From assembly GCA_014529385.2 (NCBI GenBank), contig CM043948.1, forward strand, positions 25,042,451-25,106,450: 64,000 nt of DNA, read 5' to 3'. Shown here piece after piece: positions 44,267 through 56,438 of this stretch; within the stretch, counting starts at the first letter, position 1; each line of letters starts with the position of its first letter. Made by a program: the position numbers and the translations under genes. Source of the DNA: Adiantum capillus-veneris (lineage: Eukaryota; Streptophyta; Polypodiopsida; Polypodiales; Pteridaceae). The notes under the pieces were generated by a model. That model was not told the origin of the DNA and made no database searches. It was given only the letters and a program-made list of their open reading frames with translations.

Positions 44267-47200
44267 GGTAAATATGTGAATGAGAGAAGACTAAAGATTA
44301 GCTTGTGAAAAAAAAACATAGAGAAACTTGTGAATGAATGAAACTAATGATTTTTTGGTTTTTTATAAAGAACCCTAAGCGACTTTACTTCCAAGATCAT
44401 TTGCACCATGTCCTCCATAAGATTTTCAAATAAAACAAAGTGGAAAAAAAATCTCACTAAAAGATTAAACACCTTCGATTGACTTGCCTTTAAAAATTAA
44501 AACATAGTGGCAAGAACTACAATTACCGACCATCTCTTAGAAAAACTACAAACACTTAACTGAAAATATGAAACTACTCCCATTTTGAGTTTAACACCTG
44601 GCACGGCCCAGTGATAAAAAAAGTTTCCTAGCAAAAACTTTTGACTGAATTCCCACAAATCCCTTGTTCAAAAAAACTCAGTGCTAATATAGAGTGCAAA
44701 GTGAAGTGCATGGAACTTAATCCAAGATTCACAAACTACACTATACATAATCACTAAACACTGCCCATAAACCCCAAAGATATTTCTAACTATGTCCTAA
44801 TTTGTGTACCACCACACCACACAACAAGGTGAATGACAAGTGTACCATTTATTGGCAACATGCCAGGGCTGGGAACCCATCAAGTAAATCATCATCCATG
44901 AGAGCTCATACAAAAAAAACTTGTAGAACCAAAGTTCTACGATCAAACTTTTACTCCACAAAAAATCAATAAAAATAGCCAAATTCAGAGTATCCCTGAA
45001 ATATGCTTTCTTGAAATCTGCATGACTGAAAATTGCATTCCGGTAAATTGTATCTCTTTACAAATCTAAAATTCATCATACATATCCTCAAAAAATCTTC
45101 TCAACTAAACAAATTACTTCCACGAACCATGGAAAATATAATTTAAATGCTCCACAAACATCTCCGCTTCCATATCCATCATTCTCGGCAAATTAGAATC
45201 AAAACAATCTTCTCTTTGCAACTCAACCATTTCGCTCATCACAAAGATTGCAACTTTTGCAAGAAAAACATCCAAAACATCAAATCCATTTAAACTTCAA
45301 AGAATTTTGCAAAATTGGGTTCAAAACCTTCATCTCATGATCATCGTTTTGCAAAATCTTGCAAACTAGTAAACATTTCTTCTTCAACATCTCCAACACC
45401 TATGGAAGAAGATTAGAATCAATTCTGGACTTCACATCCTAAAAAACAAGCTTTCCCTCATCTTCTTGACTCATGTTAGGAAAAAAATAGCCAAATCGAT
45501 CTTTGCTTCTTGCATCCGGCTTCAAATCCCTTCTTCAAAGCAGCAAACTCTCCTCTTCTTCAAGTAATTTTAAGACTTTGGGTCCATTTTCAAATTCAGG
45601 TACACATTCAAGAACAAATTCATCTTCCATTTCAGGTTCAGGTTTAGGTTCCTCAAAAGAATAAAGAAATATTTAAAATAGGATGCAAACTTTGCAACCA
45701 TTAGACACTTCCTCTTGAGCATCTCCATTATCTTTGCACATAGATGAAACACTTGGAGACCTGATTTAGACTCCATATGCCAAAACAATTGATTTTCCTA
45801 AAAATATTGATTTAGGATACACCTAAACTGATCTACTTCTTCATCAAACTGATTTGATTCAAGGCATAAAAATAACAAATTGGACTCTCCTTCACACATG
45901 AAAAACACCACCAAGTTGGCTTGTTTATATTCCCTTTCAAAAACATCAAGAAATCCATTTTTTGGTCGCAAAACACTCCGTAGGTTCATTTCAAACTTCT
46001 CACCCTCCATTAACACTTTGAAGGACTTCACATCAACTTTTTCCATTGCAGCTTGTAAGACTTGACTTTCAAGAAAAAAAACCTCATTTTTGATTTGAGA
46101 CATCTTTGCCTCTAATCCACTAAACTCAACTTCAATTTAGTTAGTAGAGTCACTTTACATCACAACATGCAAAAAACTCCCAATAAAAATGAAGTTGTGG
46201 ATGTAAGAACACTCAAGAAAACCATCTTAAACTTAAATGTGAATTTCTTCCCTTTCTACTTTCACTTTCAAACCTCTAGAAAACTGGTCCTCATAGAGAT
46301 TAGTAACTGCACTCGACCAATATGAAAACATTGAACTGAATAGACTTCAAGTGACTGAACCTGAAAACTTTTGACTTGTGTTCCCTCAATTTTCTTTCAC
46401 TTCTTCTCTTCTTGGATAAACCATGTATAAAGCATCTTCCCACATAGAATCAGCAAACCCATGATCGATGTCGTTCAACATGAACAAATAGAACCATTGA
46501 GAGATAATAAGATCATCCATTTCCCCTTCATTCACAAAATCACATAGAAAGATAGAAAGCATCTTCAGGAAAAACCACTTGATTATCATCATCAAATTTG
46601 CATCATCATCGGTCAAAACCATCTCCTTTGCATCATAAAACCATTCACAACATTGATATCAGGATCTGGACCACATAAGGAATACAAATCTTCAAGAATA
46701 CCTTAAGGAAGCTTAACTTCCTTGGAATGCACATCTCCATGATTGAATTCTCAAAAGCACCAACATCATAAAGATCACTCACGATAACATCATCATTCAA
46801 GACACCTTCCATAAAATCTAGGCAATGAAATTCATGATGATCTAGTTTTCTTGCATCATTTTTGCAGGATCCAAAGCAGATGGAATAGACTTTTAAAGGC
46901 AGTTTCCTATTCCCAAAGGCTCATTCTAGTCATGGGGCCTCTACTATTGGATGCATTGTTTTCAAGCAAAATTTTGACTTTTTGATTTAGTGTTTGCCTA
47001 GAAATATGCATCTTTGTTAGTAATGCTTGCATCTCTAATCTAATATCTTTCTTTCATTTGTATGAAGGAAGACTGCCTAGCATCATTTCAAACCATAGAC
47101 CCAAGCTCCAAACATTCACTGTAGTAAATATTGAGCATGAGGTTCACCAGTTTGAAGAAGACTCCACATTCACAATCATCATTAACTTCACAACAATTTA

Positions 47201-47897
47201 AATATGCAAACCGGCTTCAACTTGAACCTGAAAAAACTCCACCATCAATGATGCCTTCTCCTCTTGAAGTTGCTTGATTTTGGAAACCGCTTCATTTGCC
47301 GAAACCATATTTGAATACCTCTCATTCCCCAACTCTAATGAGAGATTGTTGATCATCTCCGCTTAAGAAACAATAAAACTTTGAAATTTAGCAAATTCAG
47401 GTATATAACTTCTTTGCAAATTGGTATTCTAAGGATCAAGGACTTGCATTGTGGAACTCAGTAAATAAGGGACCTTCGATATCAAAACTTGCATTCAGGG
47501 ACATGAAATTCAAGATCCTTGTCTTCACAACTTGAATGGCTCATATCCACTCTTGGAAATTGGTTTTCAGTCTTCAAGACTCCAAAAACTAGTCTCCATC
47601 AACACAAATACCTTTCGGATTGTCACTTGTGCAATAATCCTCCTTAATATGCATCAAAAACTAATTCATCACATCATCCTCATCATCAACACACCGTATG
47701 TCTTCATCTATCTTCATATCTTCCAGTTCAATGCACTATAATCTGATGTCTCCCTGAATTTCAACCTCTTCAAGATTGATGTGCAAGGTTGGTATATGGG
47801 TTTGTATGGGATATTGATGGCTTCTCTTGCTCACCCCCACTTGGATTCCCTTCTTTTTCATCACCAATTCTTCTTTTGGGTAACTTTCCTTCTCTTC
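44267..47897 (-). pseudogene. Degenerate coding-like region, unknown element
   Basis: Minus-strand frames at 46622-46386, 46103-45798 and 45788-45570, and shorter stretches between 47880 and 44800, share a protein-like composition: acidic clusters, FEEPKPEPEMEDEFVLE and coiled-coil-like AVSKIKQLQEEKASLM. Stops occur every 50-100 codons. No RT, integrase or protease motif was found. It reads on from the zinc-knuckle frames upstream at 47898-48624. It may be a decayed gag-like or host-derived gene, but the identity is open. Confidence 0.4.
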
Positions 47898-48624
47898 CTA
47901 CAAAGAGGTGAGTGTTTTTGATGTGAGGTTTGGGGATAGCTTATAGTCCTGTTGGCTCATGAGCTGCTCCTGGCTTCTTCCTTCTTCCTCCATCATCTTT
48001 TCCACTCCTTCTCCCTTGCTTTGAACAATATCTCGTTCTTGAACCAACTCCTTCTCTTCAATAATTTGTATATCTAGAACTTTAATCCCATATTTAAGAA
48101 CATTAAAATCAGGTTTGAAACATTCAGATGTTGAAAAATCAGATTCATGCTTTGAAATTTCAGGTTTTGAAAATGCGTGTGCCTGAAAAACTATTGGTAA
48201 CCAAAAATTGACAACTTGACATTGTTTTAGGTTGGAAATAGTAAGAGGTTGTTGAAAACACCATGGAGAATCATCATCATTGAGGTAATCATCAAACTCT
48301 TCTTGCAACCTTGATATCCGACTCAGAGTTGAGCATGACTTTCTCTTCTCGCCCACACGACTATCATGCCACTTGTGTGCATCATCAAAAAGATCAAAAA
48401 ATAAATCCAAATCCTCTTGAGTATCATACATGTCATGATGACATGATGCATCTTGAAAACATTAAATTATGCGATAGAACTCCATGCACAACTTTGGCAT
48501 GCAATACTTGACACAAACCTCCTCATTTTGACAAGGCATACAAATGTAAGGACATCGCTCTCCATAATGCCCATGCTTTTGACAAAGAGAACACTTTTTC
48601 TTCTTCTTCCTCTTCTTATCCATT
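47898..48624 (-). pseudogene. CCHC zinc-knuckle protein remnant, unknown
   Basis: The minus strand at 48624 starts MDKKRKKKKKCSLCQKHGHY. CSLCQKHGHYGERC is a full CCHC knuckle (C-x2-C-x4-H-x4-C), followed by further Cys pairs (CPYICMPC). A stop after FYRII is followed in the same frame by the 177-codon ORF 48431-47898, acidic with DLDLFFDLFDDAHKW and a Glu-rich end. Nucleic-acid binding can be inferred from the knuckle only. It may head the degenerate region to its left. Confidence 0.5.
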
Positions 48625-51468
48625 GTAAGATTAGAAATCAAATAGCAATGTTAGCCCTCACATGTAGTGCACCACATTGAAGAGAGACTATATGCAAGCT
48701 TGAAGTGGAGAACATAGGATATAATACCTAGATCCACCCCAACCCTAACACGTAGTTGCTTATACATGCTCTAAGATTTCTAAAATCAACAATTCAGGTA
48801 ATTGCTTGCAAAATTTTGAAATATGGCTTACTTGGATCAATTTTGAGTCCTTGGATCTTCAACAAAGCAATTCAGGTTGATCCGGGTTGAACTTTACCTT
48901 CATCTTCAAAGATCTAGATCCAGCACTTTAGTCACTTGAAGAATTACACCCTGATATTTTGACTTCAGCTTTTCAGTAATTTACTGATTTGATTCTTGGT
49001 TCAAAAGTTTAAGACACTCCATAATTAGGCTTTTAAGATCCTTATTTTTTTTTCAGCTTGTTCCTTCTCTACACCGCCAATTCTTGTTTTCAAGGTGCTA
49101 TTTTATATCAGCGAATGGTTCTTGCTTTTAATGGAAACCCCTTCTCATTAAACATAACACCATTTTAGATGAATTGGGAAAATCCTGTTTCCCAAATGCT
49201 AAATTGGTGTGTTAGGATCGTGCTATTCTACTATTTTTTTAACTCAATTTGCCCTTAATTTAGATAAGATGTCATGATTCTAGCACTTAAGTTTGATTTT
49301 TCTATATTAAGAAAACTTCTCATATAATTTTTTGCAAAAGGATTCGTATCAAAGAAATGCTTTAAACCATCAATCAAAACTCATAAACATGGATGGTAAA
49401 AAGATAATGTGTCAAAACACACCAAATGATGTGGCTACTAAGCAACACATATATTGATTGTGCCAACAAAAACATAATATCTAGACACAAGAGCACCAAC
49501 AACTCTTATCATAAATATGGTAAAGTTAATCTCAAGTACAAGAAAATAGCTAGTCCCAATTTTAAAACACTATCAAGTTTCAACTACATTATAGTATGTA
49601 CAACATCCAAATTAACATTTGATAATAAAAAAACCTAAAGAATATTGTGGAGTAGCCTGTGGCCCTAAGAACATAACTAGTCATGTATGGCATATAGTGT
49701 TAAAGAATATATTTTTGTTCCATACATAACTAGTAATGGTCATGTTAAAGAATATATTTTTGTACCAAAGAATCTATATTAATATGCCACATTTTCATCA
49801 ATACATGCTTTAAACTTTAATAAATTTTCTAAACATGGTCTCTCAAATGTTCCATACATGCTTTAAAACTTTAATAAAGCTTCTAGAGGTGGTGTCTCAA
49901 AAAAGGAGGTATTTAAAAACACCATTGATTTGACTAATTAGCACCATATGAATTCGTTACATCAAATCTGTATGACTTTCACACAAAGATTTTCAACAAC
50001 TCATTTTATAAAATTTATGGTCTTTATCTCACGTACAACAAAGTACTAAGTGCAAGGAGTATAGTATCTTCAAGATAGAGGGTGTTCAACAAACACCATT
50101 TTTGTAGCACATGTCAACATCATTTTGGTAAAAAAGGCAAGTACTAAGACGAAAATGATAGGAGCATCAAACAATTTTATTAGCAATGCTACTTAAGTGA
50201 CAAGTGTCTCCTCACATAGGATACACTTCATAAATCCAGAAGTTAACGATTTTTTGAAGCTATCTTGTAAATGAGATTTTTTAATTTTCTTGAAAGAAGT
50301 TGGTAGCTAATCAAATCATTGTTCCACTTTGAATGAGATACTTGATGTAACTTGAGAAGGAACTCTTCTAATTTATGACATTATAATATCAAACCATTTT
50401 TCAGAATACCCCCTTGAATGGCAACAAAAAATCAATTCAATAGTTTCAATCCAACATACAACAAATCAAAATATGTTTAACAAACAATAGAGCACAATGT
50501 ACCGATAAGACTTAGTGTCTTTGAGGTCATAGGATACCTTCTATAGTGAGTCCTAATTAGAGCATCTTTTTATCTTGTGTCCACAAGCTTGTAGGGTTAT
50601 GATACCATATGGCATGGATATGTTGGCTTTCTATGGAGCTAGCATCATAGGGTTCTCTAATTCTAGATGGCATAAATGCTCTATAAAATTCTCAAATATA
50701 TTTCTTTTTTTTGAAAGGATAAGGTCCACCTTTATAGCTGCCAATAGATGGAGACTAAGTGTGGCCTAAGAGAGTTAAGCTTTTCTTTGTAGTTTGTAAT
50801 AAAGAGGCTTGTTCCTTATGTTATGTAGCCTACAACCAGCCTCCCATGATATTAAGGCTAAAGAGTTCTAATTGCAAGCCACACATGGTAAGCGCTTTTT
50901 GGAATAACAGATGTAACCTTGTGTCCTTGTGGTCATAGGGTGTTGATGCCATAGGCCCATAGAGTTTTTATGGAGAAACTAGCCTGGTCCATATGTAGGA
51001 TCATACCGTGCCAATAGTCTGGCTTCATATGGAAGTGTGGCTAGAGATCAAACGGATCCCTATGGCCCAAAGGCCATAAGTTGCCATTTGTAAATAACAT
51101 AAAGGCACTTTAAGAATGTCAAAAAGAATGTTACTTGTCATGAAAGGCCCATGCTTATTGAAGCTATTTATATATCAACATTTGAATCTTTTGATAAACT
51201 AAAATTAAGCAAAGTGCACATCAAAGTCAAAAGCTACATATAGAATTGAAAGACAAATTTGCATAAGCACTCTAAAAAATACATAAGGAGCTTTTTTAGA
51301 TTCCATAATATTACAAAAATCTACATCATCAATGTCAATGGACATCTATTTGAGATTATACTGAATCTTTAACTATTTTATATAATTCTTGGCCTCATGT
51401 ACTTTGATAGCAGGCTCCTTGTATCCCAATGTTTGGGCAAGCATAATTTCTTCAATAACTTTTAAGGA
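48625..51468. other. A/T-rich intergenic stretch, nothing recognised
   Basis: No long frame, RNA gene or LTR was identified. Short segments with CATAGG and CCATATGG-like words near 50565-51080 recall the satellite at 62730-64000 but are not in tandem. Confidence 0.4.
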
Positions 51469-51934
51469 TCATAAAGGTTTCATACTCTTTAAAAGCCTCG
51501 CTTTTTCTTGATTAGATGTTAGGAGTTTCTTTTCCTGACTTCGAGTGGACACTCCACTATTGCTAGATGTTGCACCTTTTTCATCATCGTGAGGATGGGA
51601 AACTTTGGGTAGTCTGCGTGTGGAGTAGGTTCTTCCCAAACAAACCAAATTTCTCTCCTCCCACTCTACAACAACCATGCGAACATGATTATAAAGTTCA
51701 TGTCCTTGCACTACAGGTGCTTGTCCATACGAATAGGATCTTGTAATTGTACAAATGCCATTGACATGATGAAGAGCTTGAATATATGGTAGCAGATCCC
51801 CAAGGAGGATATTATCCTCCTCATCAACATTGAATGATGGCGGAAAAATAAAAATTCAATGCAGGATTAACACATCCCTCTAATGGTGCATCATCTACTA
51901 GAAGCATTCTCTTTGCATCAATTTTGAATTTTGT
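51469..51934 (-). pseudogene. HAD/NIF-domain phosphatase-like gene, 3' part
   Basis: Minus strand from the Gypsy-3 boundary reads KFKIDAKRMLLVDDAP, the conserved LLVDD(S/A)P motif of NLI-interacting-factor/FCP1-like HAD phosphatases, which dephosphorylate phosphoserine in proteins. VNPALNFYF follows, then a frame shift into PPSFNVDEEDNILLGDLLPY, matching the family's NPP..FP..Y..DD..L pattern. Frame 51711-51469 is a C-terminal extension (GRTYSTRRLPKVSHPHDDEK) with no known motif. The shift and the element insertion make it a pseudogene. Confidence 0.7.
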
Positions 51935-51939
51935 TGATG
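51935..51939. repeat. Gypsy-3 target site duplication, left (TGATG)
   Basis: Matches 61763-61767. Confidence 0.9.
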
Positions 51940-52196
51940 TGTGCGCGTATGTCGCACATGTCAATGCAAGGAACTTGCCGATACACCGTGTGCGAGCCAC
52001 AAATGGCTCCAAGCACACAACAAGCCTAAACTAGTAAGCTCAAAGATGGCGATGGTGTGTCACTCACCGCTCTACGCTTCCTGTCATGGAGGATTCGTCG
52101 CCGCGAAGAAGAGGGAGACACCGCTACGCCATGCTCAACCGCCTTGCCGCCATCGTACCGCCGCAATGCTCGATCGCACACACACTCTCTCTCTCT

Positions 52197-52243
<47 letters not shown>

Positions 52244-52546
52244 ACACAAGGAGATGAAGAAGAAGAAGATGGAGATGGAGCAAGAGCACTCTTCAATTGC
52301 ACAAATGAGAGAATGAGTGAATTTTAGGTTTAGTTGACTTTTATATGAGCTCACCCCATTCACACTTGGGTGCCCATGCTTAGCCAACTAATCCCTTGAA
52401 TGTTCCAGTTAGAGTGCGCCTCTCATCGGCGATCACTCTTTACCCTTTTCCTATTGGACCTATAAGCCCGATACCTGACTCTACCAAGTAATTAATACAA
52501 CATCCGTCATAGGTGATATGGTGTCCGTGAGCCGTGAGGGTAAACA
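51940..52546 (-). repeat. Gypsy-3 3' LTR (left copy)
   Basis: On the plus strand begins TGTGCGCGTATGTCGCAC and ends GAGGGTAAACA. Holds a CT/CA microsatellite at about 52181-52248. Confidence 0.92.
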
Positions 52547-52558
52547 TGCCCCCCTTCC
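52547..52558 (-). promoter_or_regulatory. Gypsy-3 polypurine tract
   Basis: The minus strand reads GGAAGGGGGGCA next to the 3' LTR. Confidence 0.85.
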
Positions 52559-53923
52559 TGATGTAGATTCCATCCTTGGAAGCTATTGAGTTGAAGCTCT
52601 TTTGTCGAGGTGGAAGAGCATTTGAGATGAATGTCCTTAGCCTTCTTCAGTCACTGCAAAATCAAACAACATTGGCACAATAATTGCATTCTCATATAGA
52701 ATTAAAAAGCATATGCAGTTGTAGGCAGACAATGTGATTGGTAACAGAATTTTAAACCATTTTTCAGCAATAAACATTAAATTGCAATATAATCAAATGC
52801 ATAAACAGATGTAAAGGTAAAAAATTAAACAAGTATGGGATCACTAATTTAACGATTGAAAGGCACTAGAAATCGACTATTAATACCATGGGTAAGCTTC
52901 TTAATTTTCTCTGGTCAATTAAGTTGTTTAATCGCGAGAGCCAAGTATTTCATGTTCGAGGGCTGACTAGAGGCTATACCTAGAAGACCTTGTAGTTAAG
53001 CTACGATAAAAGGAATTTCTCATGAAATCATCGCCTGACTGATTACCTTTTCTTTGACCCCCCAAAGTCTTTTCACAGTAATTCAATTTTGATGTGTGTG
53101 CTTATTTTGTATGCCTTGGATTTTTAGCTTTTCAAGGAAAAGCGCCCACACTGGGAATCTCTAGGGCTCTAGTACCATAGGCGATACATGTGAGTGGAGT
53201 ACCAAATCCAGCTGAGATTTCTCTTCAAGCTTAAGATTTTACATTGTGGCACTTTGATTTTTTTGTTTGTTCGTTTTCAGCATTTTAATTTTGTAACTTT
53301 GGGGGGTCATATAACACGGTTACCCTCCCCGGGCTCATCACACTAGTAAACTCCCTTTATAATACTTAAGCTAAAGGTCAATAGGGACTAAGCCCACTAG
53401 AAAGCCCTAGTACATTTCACACAATGCTGCCTAAATCGGATTAAGAACCTAAGTAACCATTGATAATTAGGAAGGCATTCCCCATGGTATTAAGAGAAGA
53501 TCTCTAACACCTAGCTTGGTCAAACTAGCTTAGTCGGACTGCTTGATTTTTAAGCCTAGACAAGTGATTATGACAAAAAATTACATTGAATTTAATGTTT
53601 GGTGCTAAACAAAGGCACTAAATATTATGCTACCAATCACAATCAAAGCAGACAAACATGGATGCAAAAAAGATAAGGGGCAATGCTAATGGACAAGAAA
53701 CACCTGTTTGTGTTGATGGTCGCACTTGATATGAAGTGTGAACGAGAGAAAGATCCCATGAAGTTCCAAATTTTAACCATAGCAACACGTTCTTGTACAC
53801 ACTAGGAAACACAAAGAATACCTCTAGGAGGCATATCAGTGGGAAAAGGTACCAACACTTATTGAACACAGCAAAAAAAACATAAGGAACCCTTACCTAA
53901 TTATTTGCACTCCCCCTAGAGAG
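52559..53923 (-). other. Gypsy-3 3' untranslated region
   Basis: About 1.4 kb between the 140-codon ORF and the purine tract. A 79-codon frame at 53869-53630 shows no known motif. Confidence 0.6.
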
Positions 53924-54346
53924 TCAAGGGAATAGGATATTGTAGAGATTGGGGGGAAACCCTAAGGCTAAACCCCTATCCTCGTCATCGAGATAAACAA
54001 AGTCATCATACATGAGACCATATGTTCCATCCGTGTAGTCATGTAAATCTTCTTCTTCATCATAGGTACCCATGTTCACTAAGAAGGTCACTAGACGCCT
54101 ATAGTCATCTTGGTCAAAAGGATAGGCTTGTGCAATGGGAGAAACTCTCTCTACTAAGTATGGGTCAGTCGTGGTCAAGAGACGTATTGGCCATTCTAAC
54201 TCCTCAAAATTCCTCTCACATGCTAGCGTACCTACCGAATCCCATTCACATGCAAGCCCCGGAAAGACCATGTGAAACATTTGTGAAAAGTAAGGAGGGT
54301 ACCTCTCACCCAAGGCAAGAGTGGATGACTCTAGCGTACTAGCCAT
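53924..54346 (-). CDS. Intact 140-codon ORF of unknown function in Gypsy-3 3' region
   Basis: The frame is uninterrupted from MASTLESSTLALGERYPPYF to GFPPNLYNILFP. It is acidic in the second half (MGTYDEEEDLHDYTDGTYGL, DDFVYLDDEDRG), with aromatic residues throughout and no signal peptide, membrane segment or zinc motif. It is on the element's coding strand, after the protein tail and before the 3' LTR, where some plant gypsy elements carry extra ORFs. It is the only clean frame of this size in Gypsy-3, which suggests recent coding constraint or capture of a host exon. Gypsy-1 has lost this region, so no second copy is available here. Confidence 0.55.
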   Translation of the reverse strand: MASTLESSTLALGERYPPYFSQMFHMVFPGLACEWDSVGTLACERNFEELEWPIRLLTTTDPYLVERVSPIAQAYPFDQDDYRRLVTFLVNMGTYDEEEDLHDYTDGTYGLMYDDFVYLDDEDRGLALGFPPNLYNILFP

Positions 54347-54725
54347 ATCTGTACACGCAAATAGATGATGGTTAGAGTGAAAATATTACAAGGGTCATGT
54401 TATTTTTATGGTTTTGTGTTATGGCTCTTGCTCTTTTACCTTTTTATCTTGTTTTTGTGAGTATAAGGCTTTACATATACATTCCCTAAGATTGGAGATT
54501 GAGAGGTTAGGGAAGAAGGTTGAGAGGGAAGCAAGTGAATGATGGATATCATCAAACACTCCCCCCTTCCTTGGGTAGATCATACCGTTTGAAATGTGCT
54601 CGTCACCCTTTGAAACCAATTGTTCTAGTTGGTAATATAGGTGAGGATTTTTGCCAGTAGTTTTCTATTAACTTAGGTGCCTGATCGAGTTGCAAGGGTG
54701 GTAAGGTACTCTCCCATGATCGAAC
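54347..54725 (-). other. Spacer with short ORF in Gypsy-3 3' region
   Basis: Includes a 66-codon frame at 54619-54419 (FDDIHHSLASLSTFFPNLSI) of unknown nature. The rest is non-coding by eye. Confidence 0.4.
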
Positions 54726-55252
54726 TTAAAGTGGTTCATCAGGTGATTCTTGAATATTGGGAGGTGTGGATTCCTTTGTAGCTTTATGGAGGTCCACTAT
54801 TGTAGGTGGAGGCTGTGAAGAAGATTTTACCTCTCTGGATGCATCACATGAGGAGCTAGAAGCTTCATGGGACTCCCCTCTTCCTGAGCTAGGTGGAACA
54901 AATCGTTCTTTCTTCGGTACCCGAACTAGCTCTGGAGCGGGCGTGTAGCGTTCTGTGTTTTTTTTTCTTTCCATGATCATCAATTCGTTTTGGAGCTACA
55001 GGATTGGGCTCACATGGGTCAGGTGACAGGTAAGAACACAATCTATGTTTTGGCACCCAGATTTGATCATTTCCTTCATAATAGCCTTGGGATTCCAATA
55101 GTCATTTAGAAATCCATCACAACATTTCTTTACATTTCTTGGAGGGAGTGAAACGTTTCTTACAATGCTTTTGTTTTTTAGCATCAACCATGGTCGCTAA
55201 AGAAGATTTAGGAACCCACTTGTATGTTCTCTTTGTTATATGAGGATGAGTC
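54726..55252 (-). pseudogene. Gypsy-3 polyprotein C-terminal tail
   Basis: Matches the tail of the Gypsy-1 3687-5189 frame (KTHPHITKRTYKWVPKSS, then IWVPKHRLCSYLSPDPCEPN), with shifts among frames 55698-55117, 55098-54889 and 54983-54726. It ends in a Ser/Pro-rich stretch (PPSSGRGESHEASSSSCDAS) not seen in the truncated Gypsy-1. No catalytic motif. The tail was retained after the internal deletion, which hints that it may have its own role. Confidence 0.7.
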
Positions 55253-56438
55253 TTGCCAGAAGCTATATGCATTGCTTGTAGCGTATTTAAGGGTACGAGT
55301 GGTGGCATTTCATCCCCCTCAAGAGTTACCCAGGTCGTCCCCCTATTTTCCCAAGTGTCTATGGTTGCCGCTAGGTGGACCCAATCCACATTGTCCGACT
55401 CAGTCATCCCAGGTAGTACATCCATATAAGGAGAATCTTCCCCAACATCAGTGTCTGCTTTACATGCGTAACAATACTGCAATGGGGCCGAGTGAACTGT
55501 GGTGTCAGATCTATGATCAATTATAAACCTGTTTCCTAGAGGATGTGCTCGACCAGTAACAAGATCCACTCGAATGACAGAATCTTGGAACTGCAAGTAG
55601 ACATGGTTTTTAGACCAGCCATGCGCCATTTTTGCTTCCCTCATGAAAGGACTTCCTAAGATCATCTCAGATGCCATAGTGTGCTTGGAGAAATCCATAA
55701 CAATAAAAGTAACTCGTATTTTATGTCCAAAGACCTTGATCTTGAGATCTCTAGCATCCCAATAGGTTTAACAATAGACCCATTGGCCATCTTCACTACC
55801 CAGCAATTTTTAGTCACAATGCTAACCCCAGCGCCACCATCAAGGATTCCCTTCACAGTTAATCCCTTTGTAGTGATTGGTATGGTTGCATTGGATTCAT
55901 CACCCTCAAAGTATTGTCCCAACTTGTTAACAAGTATTTCTATAATAAGGTTCTCATCTAGGTTGGGTTGTGGATCTAAGTGTTCCTCCTCTATTGGCAT
56001 CTCCCCAACTCTATCCGTCTGTGCAAATTGTGGTAGCCCAAACTTCAATTCTCCATTGAGGAAGGCTCGAAGAGCTAAGACTAGCTCAGGGTCTTTATAT
56101 AATTTGGACATGATGGTGGTTCTAACTTCTGAAGACATGATATCCATCAATTTGGCAATGTTTAACGGCACCTTTTGGACTTCAGTCCCTTGACATGAGG
56201 AAGATGGGATCTCCATTTCTTTGATAGGATCAAGTAGTCCCTCTGTAAACATTCTTTCCATCAAGAAGTGAGTACGCCCACTTTCCCATGAATTTAAGTC
56301 ACTTTCTTCTTGGATGACACTAGGTATGGCTAAGGGTCTATGGACTTGGTGAGGTTGTTGTTGCGTAGGGAACACGGTGTCTGTAATCTGGATCTGCCTA
56401 GGTGTTGGTTCTAGATCCATTTGGGTATCTTCTACCAA
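55253..56438 (-). pseudogene. Gypsy-3 first protease region, broken
   Basis: Frame 56438-55662 runs from the gag end through NIAKLMDIMSSEVRTTIMSK to KGILDGGAGVSIVTKNCW, the retropepsin strand with D-G-G-A. A short in-frame gap of about 12 codons after NCW, compared with Gypsy-1, removes part of the flap region. Frame 55698-55117 continues with MASEMILGSPFMREAKMAHG, the late I-L-G motif. The frames overlap through a shift. It resembles Gypsy-1 8091-9172. Confidence 0.8.

Noticed and set aside
52026-52387. Frames with CVCVCV or THTHTH runs
   Set aside because: They lie in the LTR microsatellite and have no independent coding support.
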